Source: Nipponacmea schrenckii (lineage: Eukaryota > Mollusca > Gastropoda > Lottiidae). Taken from it: a stretch of 64,000 nucleotides of DNA. The stretch is taken from contig JAUJPP010000012.1 in assembly GCA_030562195.1 (NCBI GenBank), positions 11,284,001-11,348,000 on the forward strand, given 5' to 3'. Positions 23,481 through 35,031 of this stretch are shown here, piece after piece (the stretch's first letter is position 1; every line of letters begins with the position of its first letter). Below the pieces are notes generated by a model, which was not told the origin of the DNA, searched no databases, and worked only from the letters and a program-made list of their open reading frames with translations. The position numbers were made by a program, and so were the translations under genes.

Positions 23481-25103
23481 ATGCAGATTTTTTGTGTTGT
23501 GTTCGTATCGCTGTGTATTTACGAGGGAATCCATGGACATGGTCGATTAATAAATCCGCCTTCTAGAGCGTCCATGTGGAGATATGGTTTTGATACACCG
23601 CCGGATTATAATGATAATCAGGGTTTCTGTGGTGGATTTAATGTAAGTATGCTTTATTAAAACGCATTATGTGCTATTATAGGTACATTGACTTAACGTG
23701 ACAATGTTCATATGTAAATGTTCTTGGTTTTGTGCAAGTTGTAACACATAATACATGATGTTCTTAACTTATTCATTCATTCACTTACTTACGTACAATC
23801 TTCTCTTAAAAATATTTCCATCACTTTACAATGATTACTTTGATTGGTTTTAGTCCTTGAAGCAAGCTAATAATAGATTCAATAACTGAGAAATTGTTTA
23901 ATCTTCGTCAGGTTCAGCATACACAAAACGGAGGTAAATGTGGAATATGTGGTGATGCCTACCATGCTGCTATTAAAGAGCATGAAACACCCGGACGATA
24001 CGCTACTGGACAAATCGTTAAGAAATATCAAAGTGGAGACACCATCAAAGTGGATGTCGAAATAACGGCAAATCATAAAGGATATTTCATCTTTAAATTG
24101 TGCGCAAATAATAATGAAAAGAAAGATCCAGCTCAGGACTGTTTTGATCAAACAAGACTCACCTCCCCTAGTGGTGCTGATAAGTTCTATATCGACTACA
24201 GTAATGGTGTAAAACAGCTGTATGTTGTTTTACCTCCAAATCTGGCTTGTACTCAATGTATTTTACAGTGGACCTACATTACTGGTAAGTAAAAATAGCC
24301 CCTACAAATTTGTCTATACTAGTACCCGTTTCCCAAATGTAACATTCGGATATAACCCCGGCACGTTTAAAACTCAAAATGTCATAGTCTATGGGAGTTG
24401 CTCATATTTTTGGGTCAATACTTTTTAAGAATTTCCAACAAGTTAAGAACCTGTACACTACATGGTAAACAAAATGCCAACGGAGAGTATGATTAGCTTA
24501 TAAAGTTGTACGGAGAAGGCAAAATCCTACCCAATATTTATTGTACCTTTACTTTCAGGAAACAGCTGGGGAATGTCATCAAATGGAACTGGATGTGTTG
24601 GTTGTGGACCTCAAGAAAACTTCCGAGCATGTTCTGATATTGCTATCAGTGGTGGTGATGATGACGATGAGGTGACAGAAGTGAAAGCTTCCACAGTTAC
24701 AGCGCCGGCAACATCGTCATCTTCATCATCGACTTCGACTGTATCAGCAACGTCTTCGACGGCTTCAGCAACATCTTGGACTGCTTCAGCATCAACTACA
24801 ACTACAGAAAAACCAACCACCGTTTCAATCAAACAAAATCCTTCAATCAAGAAAATTCCTTTTAACCAACAGTGTCATGGTGCTGGTGTTTTTAAAAACA
24901 ACATAGTATACGATAAATGGTGTATATCTAATTGTGCTCGTGGTTTTTGTCCAGCATCATATTGTTCTTGTGATAAAGATGGTGTGGATCTGTTTGTTGT
25001 GTGTAGGTCTCATGGTGTTTATAAGAGTAGGGGTAATGATGTATGGTGCAGGACCAATTGTCAGTTAGGATACTGTCCTAAGAGTCATTGTATCTGTGAC
25101 TAG
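23481..25103 (+). CDS. LPMO copy C: AA15-type LPMO with Ser/Thr-rich linker and two Cys-rich modules (359 aa)
   Basis: Coding exons are 23481-23642, 23912-24284 and 24559-25103. Exon 2 is 373 nt, exactly as in copies A and B. The start at 23481 follows a UTR acceptor at 23459. Residues 1-19 are the signal peptide and His20 is the mature N-terminus (G|HGRLINPPSRASMWRYG). His109 in TANHKG (mature residue 90) is the second copper ligand. At the axial position this paralogue has Phe200 (ENFRACSD), where copies A and B have Tyr. A linker (about 212-270) begins with an Asp run and is rich in Ser, Thr and Ala, a typical O-glycosylated spacer. Two Cys-rich modules at 284-316 and 327-358 share the WC-x3-C-x2-G-x-CP-x4-CxC pattern. 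Copper-dependent polysaccharide oxidation is inferred from family. Confidence 0.92.
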
Positions 25104-25606
25104 GTATGAGAAGAACCAGTGAATCATTATTATTCACAATCCAGAAATCGTACAATCATATCAAAAGTTTGTTCGAGAACTGGCTAGAAGTTCTTTGTGT
25201 GAACATCGTGTGGGATTTTTCCTTCTATGTAATCTTATGATTTATGATTTTATTACATGATTATTTGACTATGATTTGAGGGACATTGGGTGAATGAAAG
25301 TGTTGCTAAGCGCCTTTGGATAATGAACTTACTTCAGTGCATACTAATATCGAGGACCATATTCTCACAATAGTAAAATACAGATAACATTTCACATGAC
25401 TGGAGCTCTAACAGCATCCTAAACTAACTTAAGATAATATTTCACCTGCGAGACTAACTGCATCAACAACTTCACCAGATCCAATTCCTTTAGATGACCA
25501 TAAGAGATTCAAGCTTACAGACTGAAGAGTTATTAATCAACTCGTGTAATTTGTGATTTTTTCTGTTGATAATGCCTTTATACGAGGCCCCTTTTTATTT
25601 TCTATG

Positions 25607-25612
25607 AATAAA
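25607..25612 (+). terminator. Candidate polyadenylation signal of LPMO-C
   Basis: AATAAA about 500 bp after the LPMO-C stop, followed by a T-rich stretch. It is the first canonical hexamer I saw downstream; a nearer variant signal is possible. Confidence 0.4.
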
Positions 25613-27949
25613 TTGTTTTCTTTGATCAAAACCAGTTCATCAATTTACTATGAAGAAATATTATTGGAATTGTCAGCCAATGAAATATACTAAGTAACGC
25701 ATCCTATTTTGTCACGTTGCATTCAAGCTGAACCACAATGCTCTTAGCTCAGTCGGTGTTTCCATACACTGTGGTGGGAGGGTTTTGAGGATTCAATAAT
25801 TCTGTTAAAATAGTGAGACGTTTGAATGTAACCTTGAGAATGCCAAGAACATAATAATTCACCCTATTCAGCATAACCGTCGACAGTGTTAGTTTTCTCA
25901 GGTTGAAAAACTGACATCTTGTTTCTGACATCTTAAATATTTATTGGCAAGCACAGGCAACTCTGTCTGATGATTTATTTTTATTGTCAAGGCGAAGCAT
26001 TTCACTAACAGGATTACTTAATTTTGTTTTTCTAGTTCTGACATTCTGTTGGTTTATTTACAAGAAGACATCATTTGAACGGAAACAGGAACTGTTTTAA
26101 TTTCGATATGCTGGTTTGTGTTTAATGTACAAAAGTAACCAGCAGTATTCAAAATAAGTCTTAATATTAATACGATTGATTCCAACCATAAAATCAAATA
26201 CAAGTCCAATATTATCTCCCTTTAATCACCCAACCGTTCTATAATTTAAAATTGTATATTAAACCAAAATAAACTAGAACTGTGAAAAGTTCCGAGAGTG
26301 GAAAACAACCTCTATGGGTTCAAAAAATTTACGCGGAGTTTTATTATGTAATATTGTTACACCACAGTTTAAAGTTAATTTGGAATTTATGTGAAAGTTT
26401 TTAAGGTTCCATCATAAAAATATTTAAGGTCAGAATTGTCAATAATATTTATTTTTGTGAATAAAACAAGAGGTTGAAATTTATCTACTATATCAAACAT
26501 GGATAGATGTTGTTAGGTTAAAATAAAAAAAACTTTAACCAAAAAATATTATTTAGCAATTGCTATTCCTGTTTACAAATTATTTTTAGGTTGTCGAAAT
26601 ACGTTCATAGATGTAAGCAAGCTACTATTGATATCTGTGCAGATCCCAGCAGGGTTATAAAAAACCGGAAGCTCTCACGCAAAAACCGGAAGTTGTAGAA
26701 TTTTTTTTATGATGCGGTTTTAAAATTTATGGTCATTGAAGGTCAAGGTCATTTGATATAGCCTTGTGAATTTTCAAAAAACTAAAACAGGTACCAAAAA
26801 AATTGTTGTCGATCATAATAGGTATATGTGTGGATAGCGTAGGTCAAGAACATTCTACTTGAAAAAATTCAGGGTCATTGAAGGTCAAGGTCATTTGATT
26901 TGGCCTTTTGGATTTGCAAATAAAATTCAATCGGGCATTAAAAAAATTTAAATTTGAAAATCAAAATTCTGTTCCCAACAAGTTTTAGATAAAGTAACAA
27001 GGTTTCGAAAAACACCAAAATCGGACAAATCTGATAAATTTTAGCGAACTTATTAAAATTTTGCTGAATGTTACTGTTCTGTGATGACACATAAAGTATC
27101 ACTTCCGGTTTGGATTTTTTATTCTAAAAGGGTTCTAATTATGCCTGATAGTATATATGTATAGCTTTTGTACTGATTTCTTACATACACCGGAAGCTGG
27201 GTGACCCAACGCGGTTCTAAAAACCGGAAGTTCTCAGACAAGAACCGGAAGTGGTATAATTTTTTTTATGATGCGGTTTTATTTCTATAGGCGACTTCTC
27301 TATATTCTGTAATTTTCAAAGCGATCGGATTATTAGCAACAAAGTTATGCAATTATGCATATTATTATTATGCAATTACTAACTACTGATGCGTAAAAAT
27401 TTTAGTTTTATATATTCATTTTCTATTCCAGTACGTATCTTATCGTATTTTTCAAACCAAATTTTTATACCATTTTCGAGTTGGGCTAGGGAGCTTCCCG
27501 AAAAAAAAAAGTCTAATGAAAACAAAGAGTGGCAAATTTCTAATTTGCCACTCAACAAGTGCAAAATCCGATTAAAGTTACAAGAGGAAGGAGAAAAACA
27601 ACATTAATATGATTGTAATGTAGTACAATTTGTAAATGTAAGATATGTAGTTGCTGTATTCCACAATCAATCCCTGTGAATTGATTGATTGTATGAGTCA
27701 ATTTCAATCCGTAAATTATTGTACTTCCTGTTTATAAAAATATGGCTTAACAGAAATGAAAAATAAATATAAACAATACAAAGCCTTAAAATAACCCACA
27801 ATACGAAAATGGCGATGAGGATGGGATACACAAAAGCTGCATAACAATTTATAATCATATAAATAAGACAATATAGACACTCAAAACGGTTGATTTTCAT
27901 AGAATAAATTTCTAGTTGACATTAGACCCATTGTAGGTGAATAACCAAT
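25613..27949. other. Intergenic region with a repeated 'accggaagt' block
   Basis: No gene is recognised. Two direct copies of about 65 bp occur at about 26660-26725 and 27220-27285 (containing AAAACCGGAAGYTCTCA and TTTTTTATGATGCGGTTTTA). They bracket about 550 bp that includes a repeated 'aaggtcaaggtcatttgat' phrase; probably a diverged interspersed repeat. A tRNA-like A-box phrase (TTAGCTCAGTCGGT) is at about 25744, without a convincing B box. Confidence 0.5.
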
Positions 27950-28749
27950 ATGGCGGAAAGACAACCAGAAATAGACAATGAAAATGCTCAACCACAGAAT
28001 AATATTCCCCCAATAGCACAACAGATATTCTATATGCCTCAACCCAAAGCACCTGGCAACTTTGAAATGGCAAACGTTGACTCACTTAGTCTAGGTCCAA
28101 GATGGAGACAGTGACTCAAAGAATTTGAACTCATGTTAGGTTATTGTGGTACTCTAAGTGAAGACACTAAAAGATGTATGCTACTAAACCAAGCTGATAG
28201 GGACATTCAAGATTTATTTGAAGACTTGCCAAATACTGGTACTACCTATGAAAACAAGCTCTTAATAATAGACTGGTTCAATGAGAAAATATTTTATTTG
28301 AAAGATTTAACTTTAGAGAAATAAATAGGGAGCCAGAAGAAACTGTTGAACAATTTGTAGCTAGACTAAAGAAAGCAGCAAGATATTGTCAATATAGGGA
28401 CCAAGAATCTACTGAGATGTCACTACAGATTTTGAAAAGCTGCACAGATTCATTTAGAACTAAAGCTTTCATCAATAATTGGGATTTAAACAGAATTATT
28501 GAAGAACTTAGAGAAAAAGAAAGAGCTGAAAAACAGTCAACAATTATCAAGAATTCTGATAAAGAAGTCAATAGAGTCAAGTATACCCCAGGAAGATACT
28601 CTAATAAGTACCAACATAAAGAGAGAAACCATGGTAGAGATAGAAATGGTAAGGGACAAAAATATCAGAGATCAACTAGAGATAGAAAATACAAATCTTT
28701 AGAAGAGAATAAACCTAATACCAATTGCTATGGATGTGGTGGTAAATAC

Positions 28750-29867
28750 GGATGGGTTTCAAAAGCCTACCGCCAACCGCTGCCAACCGGAAGGAAAAAA
28801 ATGCGCCAAAATAGATATTGTTAAATTTAAGGATCGTAGATTTTCATACAATAAAACGAAACTATTCAATTTGACGAAACTTTTGTTGACGTCAAAATTG
28901 TGGAATCGAAATTATTTTAAAAATGAAACGAAAAAAATAAATATTTTCTTTTCGTGTTCAGCAATGTTTTTCTTCACATTAACTGATACAATCCATGCCA
29001 AAAAAGCAATAATCTAATTTGTATTCAAATGGGACACACAATTAACCGTAAAAGTACCCTTAAATCTTTTTTAAATGATCACGACAGGAAGGTCGTTTGT
29101 TTCAGAGTTACTTCCCTTAATTTATTTATTTAACGTCGTCGGCATCATGGATGATCAACAAGTCCAAGGGATCTTTCTTCCACATTTTAGAATTTTTTTA
29201 AAGTTAATCCTTGACGTAGACTATAATAATTCTGCGAATGCTCCTCCTGTTAATCCAACCAAATCAGCAGTATATTAAGTTGATAAAACGCTTCACAAAG
29301 ACTGGAAGCACACTTCCAGCACTTGGAAAAATCAGGTTTCCAGATACAGAACATTTAGGCCTAAAGAAAAAGATGGAACTGATGCCGATGGGATAAGATC
29401 TCATCGTGATGATGACTGGTTGATTGAAAAAGTTGCGGCTAAAGATTTGACCAAACATTGTGAAGATATTGGTGATTGTCATGTCATGAGGCAAACTTAT
29501 TACAAACATGGTAATCCTAAGTATTCTGATGTTAGAAAGATTATTTTTACATATTTTTACGAGTTTACGTATCATCATCATGATGCGATCTTGCTTTTTT
29601 TGGCATGGATTGTATCAGTTACCGGTAATGTGAAGAAAAACATCGCTGAACACGAAAAGAAAATATTTATTTTTTTCGTTTCATTTTTAAAATAATATTG
29701 ATTCCATAATTTTGACGTCAACAAAAGTTCCGTCAAATTGAATAATTTCGTTTTATTGTATGAAAATCTACGATCCTTAAATTTAACAATATCTATTTTG
29801 TCGCATAATTTTCCTTCCGGTAGGCCGGTCGGCAGCGGTTGGCGATAGGCTTTTGAAACCCACCCTT
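28750..29867. mobile_element. Long-TIR DNA transposon inserted in the gypsy Gag zinc knuckle, 8-bp target duplication
   Basis: GTAAATAC occurs on both sides (28742-28749 and 29868-29875). The left end starts GGATGGGTTTCAAAAGCC and the right end is its near reverse complement. The inverted repeats run about 270 bp (to about 29020 and from about 29590). The 1.1-kb interior has short open frames (for example 29128-29275, and about 29400-29560 with DIGDCHVMRQTYYKHGN) that I cannot assign. The flanking Gag halves are in matching codon phase. An 8-bp duplication is compatible with hAT, Merlin, P or Zisupton groups; I do not choose between them. Confidence 0.85.
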
Positions 29868-30229
29868 GTAAATACCCACATAGTGTTGGTAAAACTTCAT
29901 TGCCTGCATATAGACAAAAATGTAATAATTGTGGTGGTCCAAATCACTTTGCCAAATATTGCAAGAAGAAGAAAGTCAGAACAATTGCTGAAGAAAGTTA
30001 CTCATCAGATAATTCGACAGAGAGCTATGTATATCATATACATGACACCATAAAGGAAAGGAAACTGGTAAGACTGGAATTAAATGGTATTGAAACAGAA
30101 TTACTACCAGATTCAGGTTCTGATGTCAATCTTATGGATGAACATTTGTATAATCAAATTGGGTATGGTGAAGAATTACAACCATGTAAAACAAAATTAA
30201 TAGGTTTTCCTGATAACCCAATACCTGTT

Positions 30230-30300
30230 TTTTTTTTATATAAACAATATTTATTTACACTGGATTGGGCAGCAGGCTAGGCCTATATTAGCCCTCTCTC
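30230..30300 (-). mobile_element. Short retro-inserted fragment (71 bp) with 10-bp target duplication and poly(T) edge
   Basis: AATACCTGTT at 30220-30229 is repeated at 30301-30310. Between them, the insert begins with a run of T and ends GCCCTCTCTC. Read on the minus strand it is a short transcript-like piece ending in an A tail, with AATAAA close to it. This is the signature of target-primed reverse transcription. It disrupts the gypsy protease region. Confidence 0.75.
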
Positions 30301-33289
30301 AATACCTGTTGCAGGTCAGTTTACAGCAAAAATCAAGTATAATGGATAGAGACGTTTAGCAGATTTTATAGTAGAAGAAATTAACACCAATACTAGGTTA
30401 TCACACAGCATGTAGACTGAATATATTACAAATCAATGTTAAAGCTGTAAAGACAGAAGATAATATGAGTCAAAGTGAAAAGCCTTCAAATAATGATGAA
30501 AAGAAATTTGGAGAACAAAATACAGAATACACGGAAGAATCAGACTTTATAAAGAATCTGAAGAATGAATATGATGTAATATTTCATGGTATTGGACTTC
30601 ATAAGAATGCTGAGATAAAACTTCACATTGATTAAACAATAACACCAGTAGCTCAAAAACACAGACGAATACCATTTAATCTACAAGATAAAGTAGAAGA
30701 AGAATTGAAGAATCTGAAAGATAATGATGTGATAGAAGATGTCACAGGTCCGACCGACTGGGTGACACCACCTGTTGTAACCTGTAGAGCAAACGACAAG
30801 ATACGATTCTGTTTAGATATGAAGATACCAAATAAAGCTATAAAAAGAGTTCGACATCCTGTACCAACAATAGATGAAATAGCTTATCAACTTAATGGTT
30901 CAACTACGTACTCCAAGGTTGTTTTAAAAAGAAGATGGTTATCATCAGATTAGTTTAGCTGAAGAAAGTCGTTATATAACATCATTTTCAACACACAAAG
31001 GACTGATGCGCTATAAAAGACTAAACTACGGTACCAAATCAGCAGCGGAAGAATTTCATGAAATTTTGAGAAAAACTTTTTGTAACATACCTGGTGTAAT
31101 CAATGTTCATGATGACATTGCAATTTATGGAAAAACTGAGAAAGAACATAATTAAGCTCTAAAAGCAACATTTCAAACGCTTAAAGATGTTGGTTTGACA
31201 GTCAATCCAAAGAAGTGCATATTTAACCAACCTTCAATTGAATTTTTTGGCTTTGTTTTCAGCCAGAATGGAATGTCACCTGCACCTAGTAAAGTAGAAG
31301 CATTACAAAAAGCTACAGAACCCAAGAATGTATCAGATTTACGAAGTTTTCTAGGAATGTGTAATTACAGTTCAAAATTTATTCCAAACTATAGTCAAAA
31401 GACTGGTATTTTAAGAGAATTACTTCATAAAGATACAGACTGGAATTGGAGTGAAGAACATAACAAGTGTTTTGAACAATGGAAAACAGAATTATCACGT
31501 GACACTGTTATGTCATATTATAATACTGATAGTGATACTGAAGTGCACGTAGATGCTAGTCCTTTCGGTATTGGTGCAATGTTAAGTCAAACAGACAAGA
31601 ATGGTATGTTTCATCCAGTGGCATATGCTAGTCGTTCATTAACTGAGACTGAACAAAGATATGCTCAAATTGAACGAGAATCTCTAGCGATTGTATCCGG
31701 ATGTTTTAAATTCCATAACTACTTATTTGGTAAACCATTTAAAGTCATATCTGATCATCAAACCCCTTCAAACGTTATTCAACAATCCTAAGAAACACGT
31801 TTCGTATAGAACGCATGAGGCTAAAGCTTCAAGATTATGAATTCGTCGTTAAATATCAAACCCAGCAAGAATGTTGTTGATTATTTATCTCGACATCCAC
31901 TCGAAGATACATGTTCATTAGAACTTGATACAACTGAGAATTACGTCAACCTAATAGTCAATAAAATTATACCAGATGCCATAACTAAACAAGATATTCA
32001 ACAAGCTACACAAAATGACAAAGTACTATCAACAATAATATTGAATCTTGAGAAAGGAACACAAATCTCTAAAAAAGACCCTGATCTCAAGAAATATTCC
32101 AGAATTCAAGATGAATTTTCACTTCATAATGGACTAATTCTTAAAAGTGAGAGAATTGTTATACCTCAAAGTCTACAAAAAACAATTCTTCAATTAGCCC
32201 ATGAAGGTCACTTAGGCATTGTTAAAACTAAAAAGTTCCCGAGAGATAGAATATTTTTCTTTGGTATGGATACAGCAGTAGAGAATCTATTTAAACATTG
32301 TCTACCATGTCAAGTGACAACACCGATCAAAAGTCAAGAACCTGTAATAATGTCAGACTTACCTGATTATGCTTGGCAGAAACTTTCAATGGACTTTAGT
32401 GGACCTTATCCAAAAGGTGAATATCTATTGGCAATAATGGATGATTATTCAAGATATCCAGTTGTGTCTATCATCAAATCCACATCTGCTAAAACAGTAA
32501 TACCAGAATTGGATAGAATTTTTTCTGAATATGGTATTCCCGAGGTGATAAGAACTGACAATGGCCCTCCTTTTCAAAGTGATCATTTTAAAAACTATGC
32601 TTAACACTTAGGATTTCATCATAGAAAAGTAACTCCAAGATATCCAAGAGCTAATGGACAAATAGAGAAATTTATGAGCAGTAAAGCAGTTAGATCCGCT
32701 CACACTGACAATTTGAATTGGAAACAAGAACTTTACAAATTTTTACGTAATTATCGTGCAACAAAACATCAGACAACTGAAATATCACCGTACGAACTGT
32801 TATTCAAACGTAATATGAACACGAAAATACCTCAGATTGTGAAACCATCTAAATCTAAAACTGATAAACTTTTACGTCAAAAAGACACTGTGAATAAAAA
32901 CAAAATGAAAGACTATGCTGATAACAAGTGTTACGTTAAACCTCATCAATTCAAAATTGGAGACTTTGTATTGTGTAAACAGGACAAAGTTAACAAACTT
33001 TCTACACCTTTAGAAAAAAATCTTTACAAGATTGTCAAAACTAATGGTTCTATGATTACAGCTAAAAGAGAAAAGGATGGAAGAGAGATCACAAGAAATT
33101 CTTCATTTTTCAAATTATTTGATAAACACTACTACCCAAAAAGAAAACTGTGAAGATATATTTTTAGAAGAAGATGATACTCCACAAGATGCACCTGCGT
33201 TACCACAACCAGAATATCAGAATCCAAATATAAATAACGCGATACCCAGAAGAAAGAACGTAGACGGACGTAAAAAAAAAGGTATAAAA

Positions 33290-33789
33290 NNNNNNNNNNN
33301 NNNNNNNNNNNNNNNNNNNNNNNNNNNNNNNNNNNNNNNNNNNNNNNNNNNNNNNNNNNNNNNNNNNNNNNNNNNNNNNNNNNNNNNNNNNNNNNNNNNN
33401 NNNNNNNNNNNNNNNNNNNNNNNNNNNNNNNNNNNNNNNNNNNNNNNNNNNNNNNNNNNNNNNNNNNNNNNNNNNNNNNNNNNNNNNNNNNNNNNNNNNN
33501 NNNNNNNNNNNNNNNNNNNNNNNNNNNNNNNNNNNNNNNNNNNNNNNNNNNNNNNNNNNNNNNNNNNNNNNNNNNNNNNNNNNNNNNNNNNNNNNNNNNN
33601 NNNNNNNNNNNNNNNNNNNNNNNNNNNNNNNNNNNNNNNNNNNNNNNNNNNNNNNNNNNNNNNNNNNNNNNNNNNNNNNNNNNNNNNNNNNNNNNNNNNN
33701 NNNNNNNNNNNNNNNNNNNNNNNNNNNNNNNNNNNNNNNNNNNNNNNNNNNNNNNNNNNNNNNNNNNNNNNNNNNNNNNNNNNNNNNNN
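33290..33789. other. Assembly gap, exactly 500 N
   Basis: The run of N is 500 long, a conventional placeholder rather than a measured size. It joins a plus-strand gypsy 3' end to the interior of a minus-strand DIRS gag copy that is nearly identical to another copy 2 kb away, so the join is uncertain. Confidence 0.98.
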
Positions 33790-35031
33790 TGTCTTTTACA
33801 CGTTTACCAAGTTCATCACCAAACAACCATTTACTTGATCCAGTATCGGTATTATGCGAAGGATTGCATAGTTTTTTGTACTGTAAATTTAAGTCTACCT
33901 TCAAACAATCACGCCTCAACTGATTATGATCCTGCATGATATGGCCAAGCAATGAAAGAGCATCCATTCCGACCTTAATCCCAGAAGACAAACTCTTATC
34001 TATATCATCAGACTTTTTGTCTTGTTTCTTAGATTTCAGCAACAGTTCTACTAAGCTCATAACAGCAAATGAACATTTTATAAGGTTCTCACTTAATTTA
34101 AAAAAATCAATGTCTTTGAATTGGGTATCCTTTTTAAGATGACACCATATTTCAGGATTTATTTTCTGTGGATATATTTCTATATTGCCAGGTCTGAGAA
34201 ATTTTTCCATGATTTCTTTTAAGCGATCATCAGCTTGTTTCGCTTTAAACATATGTTTAATGATTTCAGCAACTTTTGCTGACAAATCATTACCAACTTT
34301 GTCCACAGCAGAATATTCTTGTTCAAGAAACTTTTCGAAATCATTTTCCATGTCATCCTTTTCACGGTCATCTATGCACCGACATGTGGTTGATTTAACA
34401 AATCATCAATTTTTTGTACAATATTCAGATCTTCCCCGGCTCTCTTTTTATCCAACTTCGGGATTTTATACTTATTTTGAGTCAAAGGAAAATCAGAGTC
34501 TGAATTTTCGGAAATTTCACCTTCAGATTTATCATCGTTTACATCCGATTCAGAAATAACTCATTTCCTGCCACAAGTGGGTCGTTTGTCCAAGCGGCTA
34601 TATTCTGGTTGTCGTAAATTATCAAACGAATTTGCAATAATTAACCGAATTTCTTCAAAAGATTTTTTTATGAATTTCATGCATTTCGGCTTTAAAATCA
34701 GCAAATGTTTGACTATTAGGATTAGTCATATCTTTTGACAAACTTCCAGAAGTAGTCTCTATGAAAATTGCATCATCTTTATTTCTAGATGTCGATGGTC
34801 GTTTTTTTGCCGCCATTTCCGATTGACTGCTTGCGACTTTTTCAGCATTATCAACAACTGCGGTTGATTTAGAGTTAGATTTGTTACTATCATTGCCTTT
34901 TAGAGATCTTTTGCATTTTTCTTTGTCAAAAATGACACTAGCTAAATCAAAAGTCGACTTGCTTGCAGAAGTAGAAGAGGAGTTTTTCTTCGAAGAATCC
35001 ATTTTCTCGATTCACAAGAAAAGGTAGTGTC
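33790..35031 (-). mobile_element. Partial DIRS-like element, copy II (gag only)
   Basis: Minus strand. It starts at ATG 35002 and covers the Gag-like protein almost identical to copy I (35778-37351), as far as the gap at 33789. Frameshifts are present near 34660 and 34560, and a lesion near 34370. Homology with copy I at the 5' side ends exactly at 35031 (copy I: 37380), immediately abutting copy I's truncated RT. The visible reading frames include NPEIWCHLKKDTQFKDIDF, a DIRS Gag-type segment. Confidence 0.75.

Larger units (their letters stand above)
27950..33289 (+). mobile_element. Decayed Ty3/gypsy retrotransposon (Gag, protease, RT, RNase H, integrase), 3' end lost in the gap
   Basis: Plus-strand order is as expected for gypsy. 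Gag runs from ATG 27950, with an in-frame TGA at 28112 and a frameshift near 28322. A CCHC zinc knuckle lies at about 29909-29965 and an aspartic protease with DSGSDVNLM at about 30113. RT is from about 30640, with HDD in place of the usual YxDD near 31112. RNase H covers about 31540-31790 (HVDASPFGIGAML). Integrase follows, with an HHCC-type finger (about 32195-32310), MDFSGP and RTDNGPP catalytic segments, and a stop at 32602. Multiple stops make it non-functional. Two younger insertions (28750-29867 and 30230-30300) lie inside it. No LTR pair was identified; the right end falls in the N gap. Confidence 0.9.
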
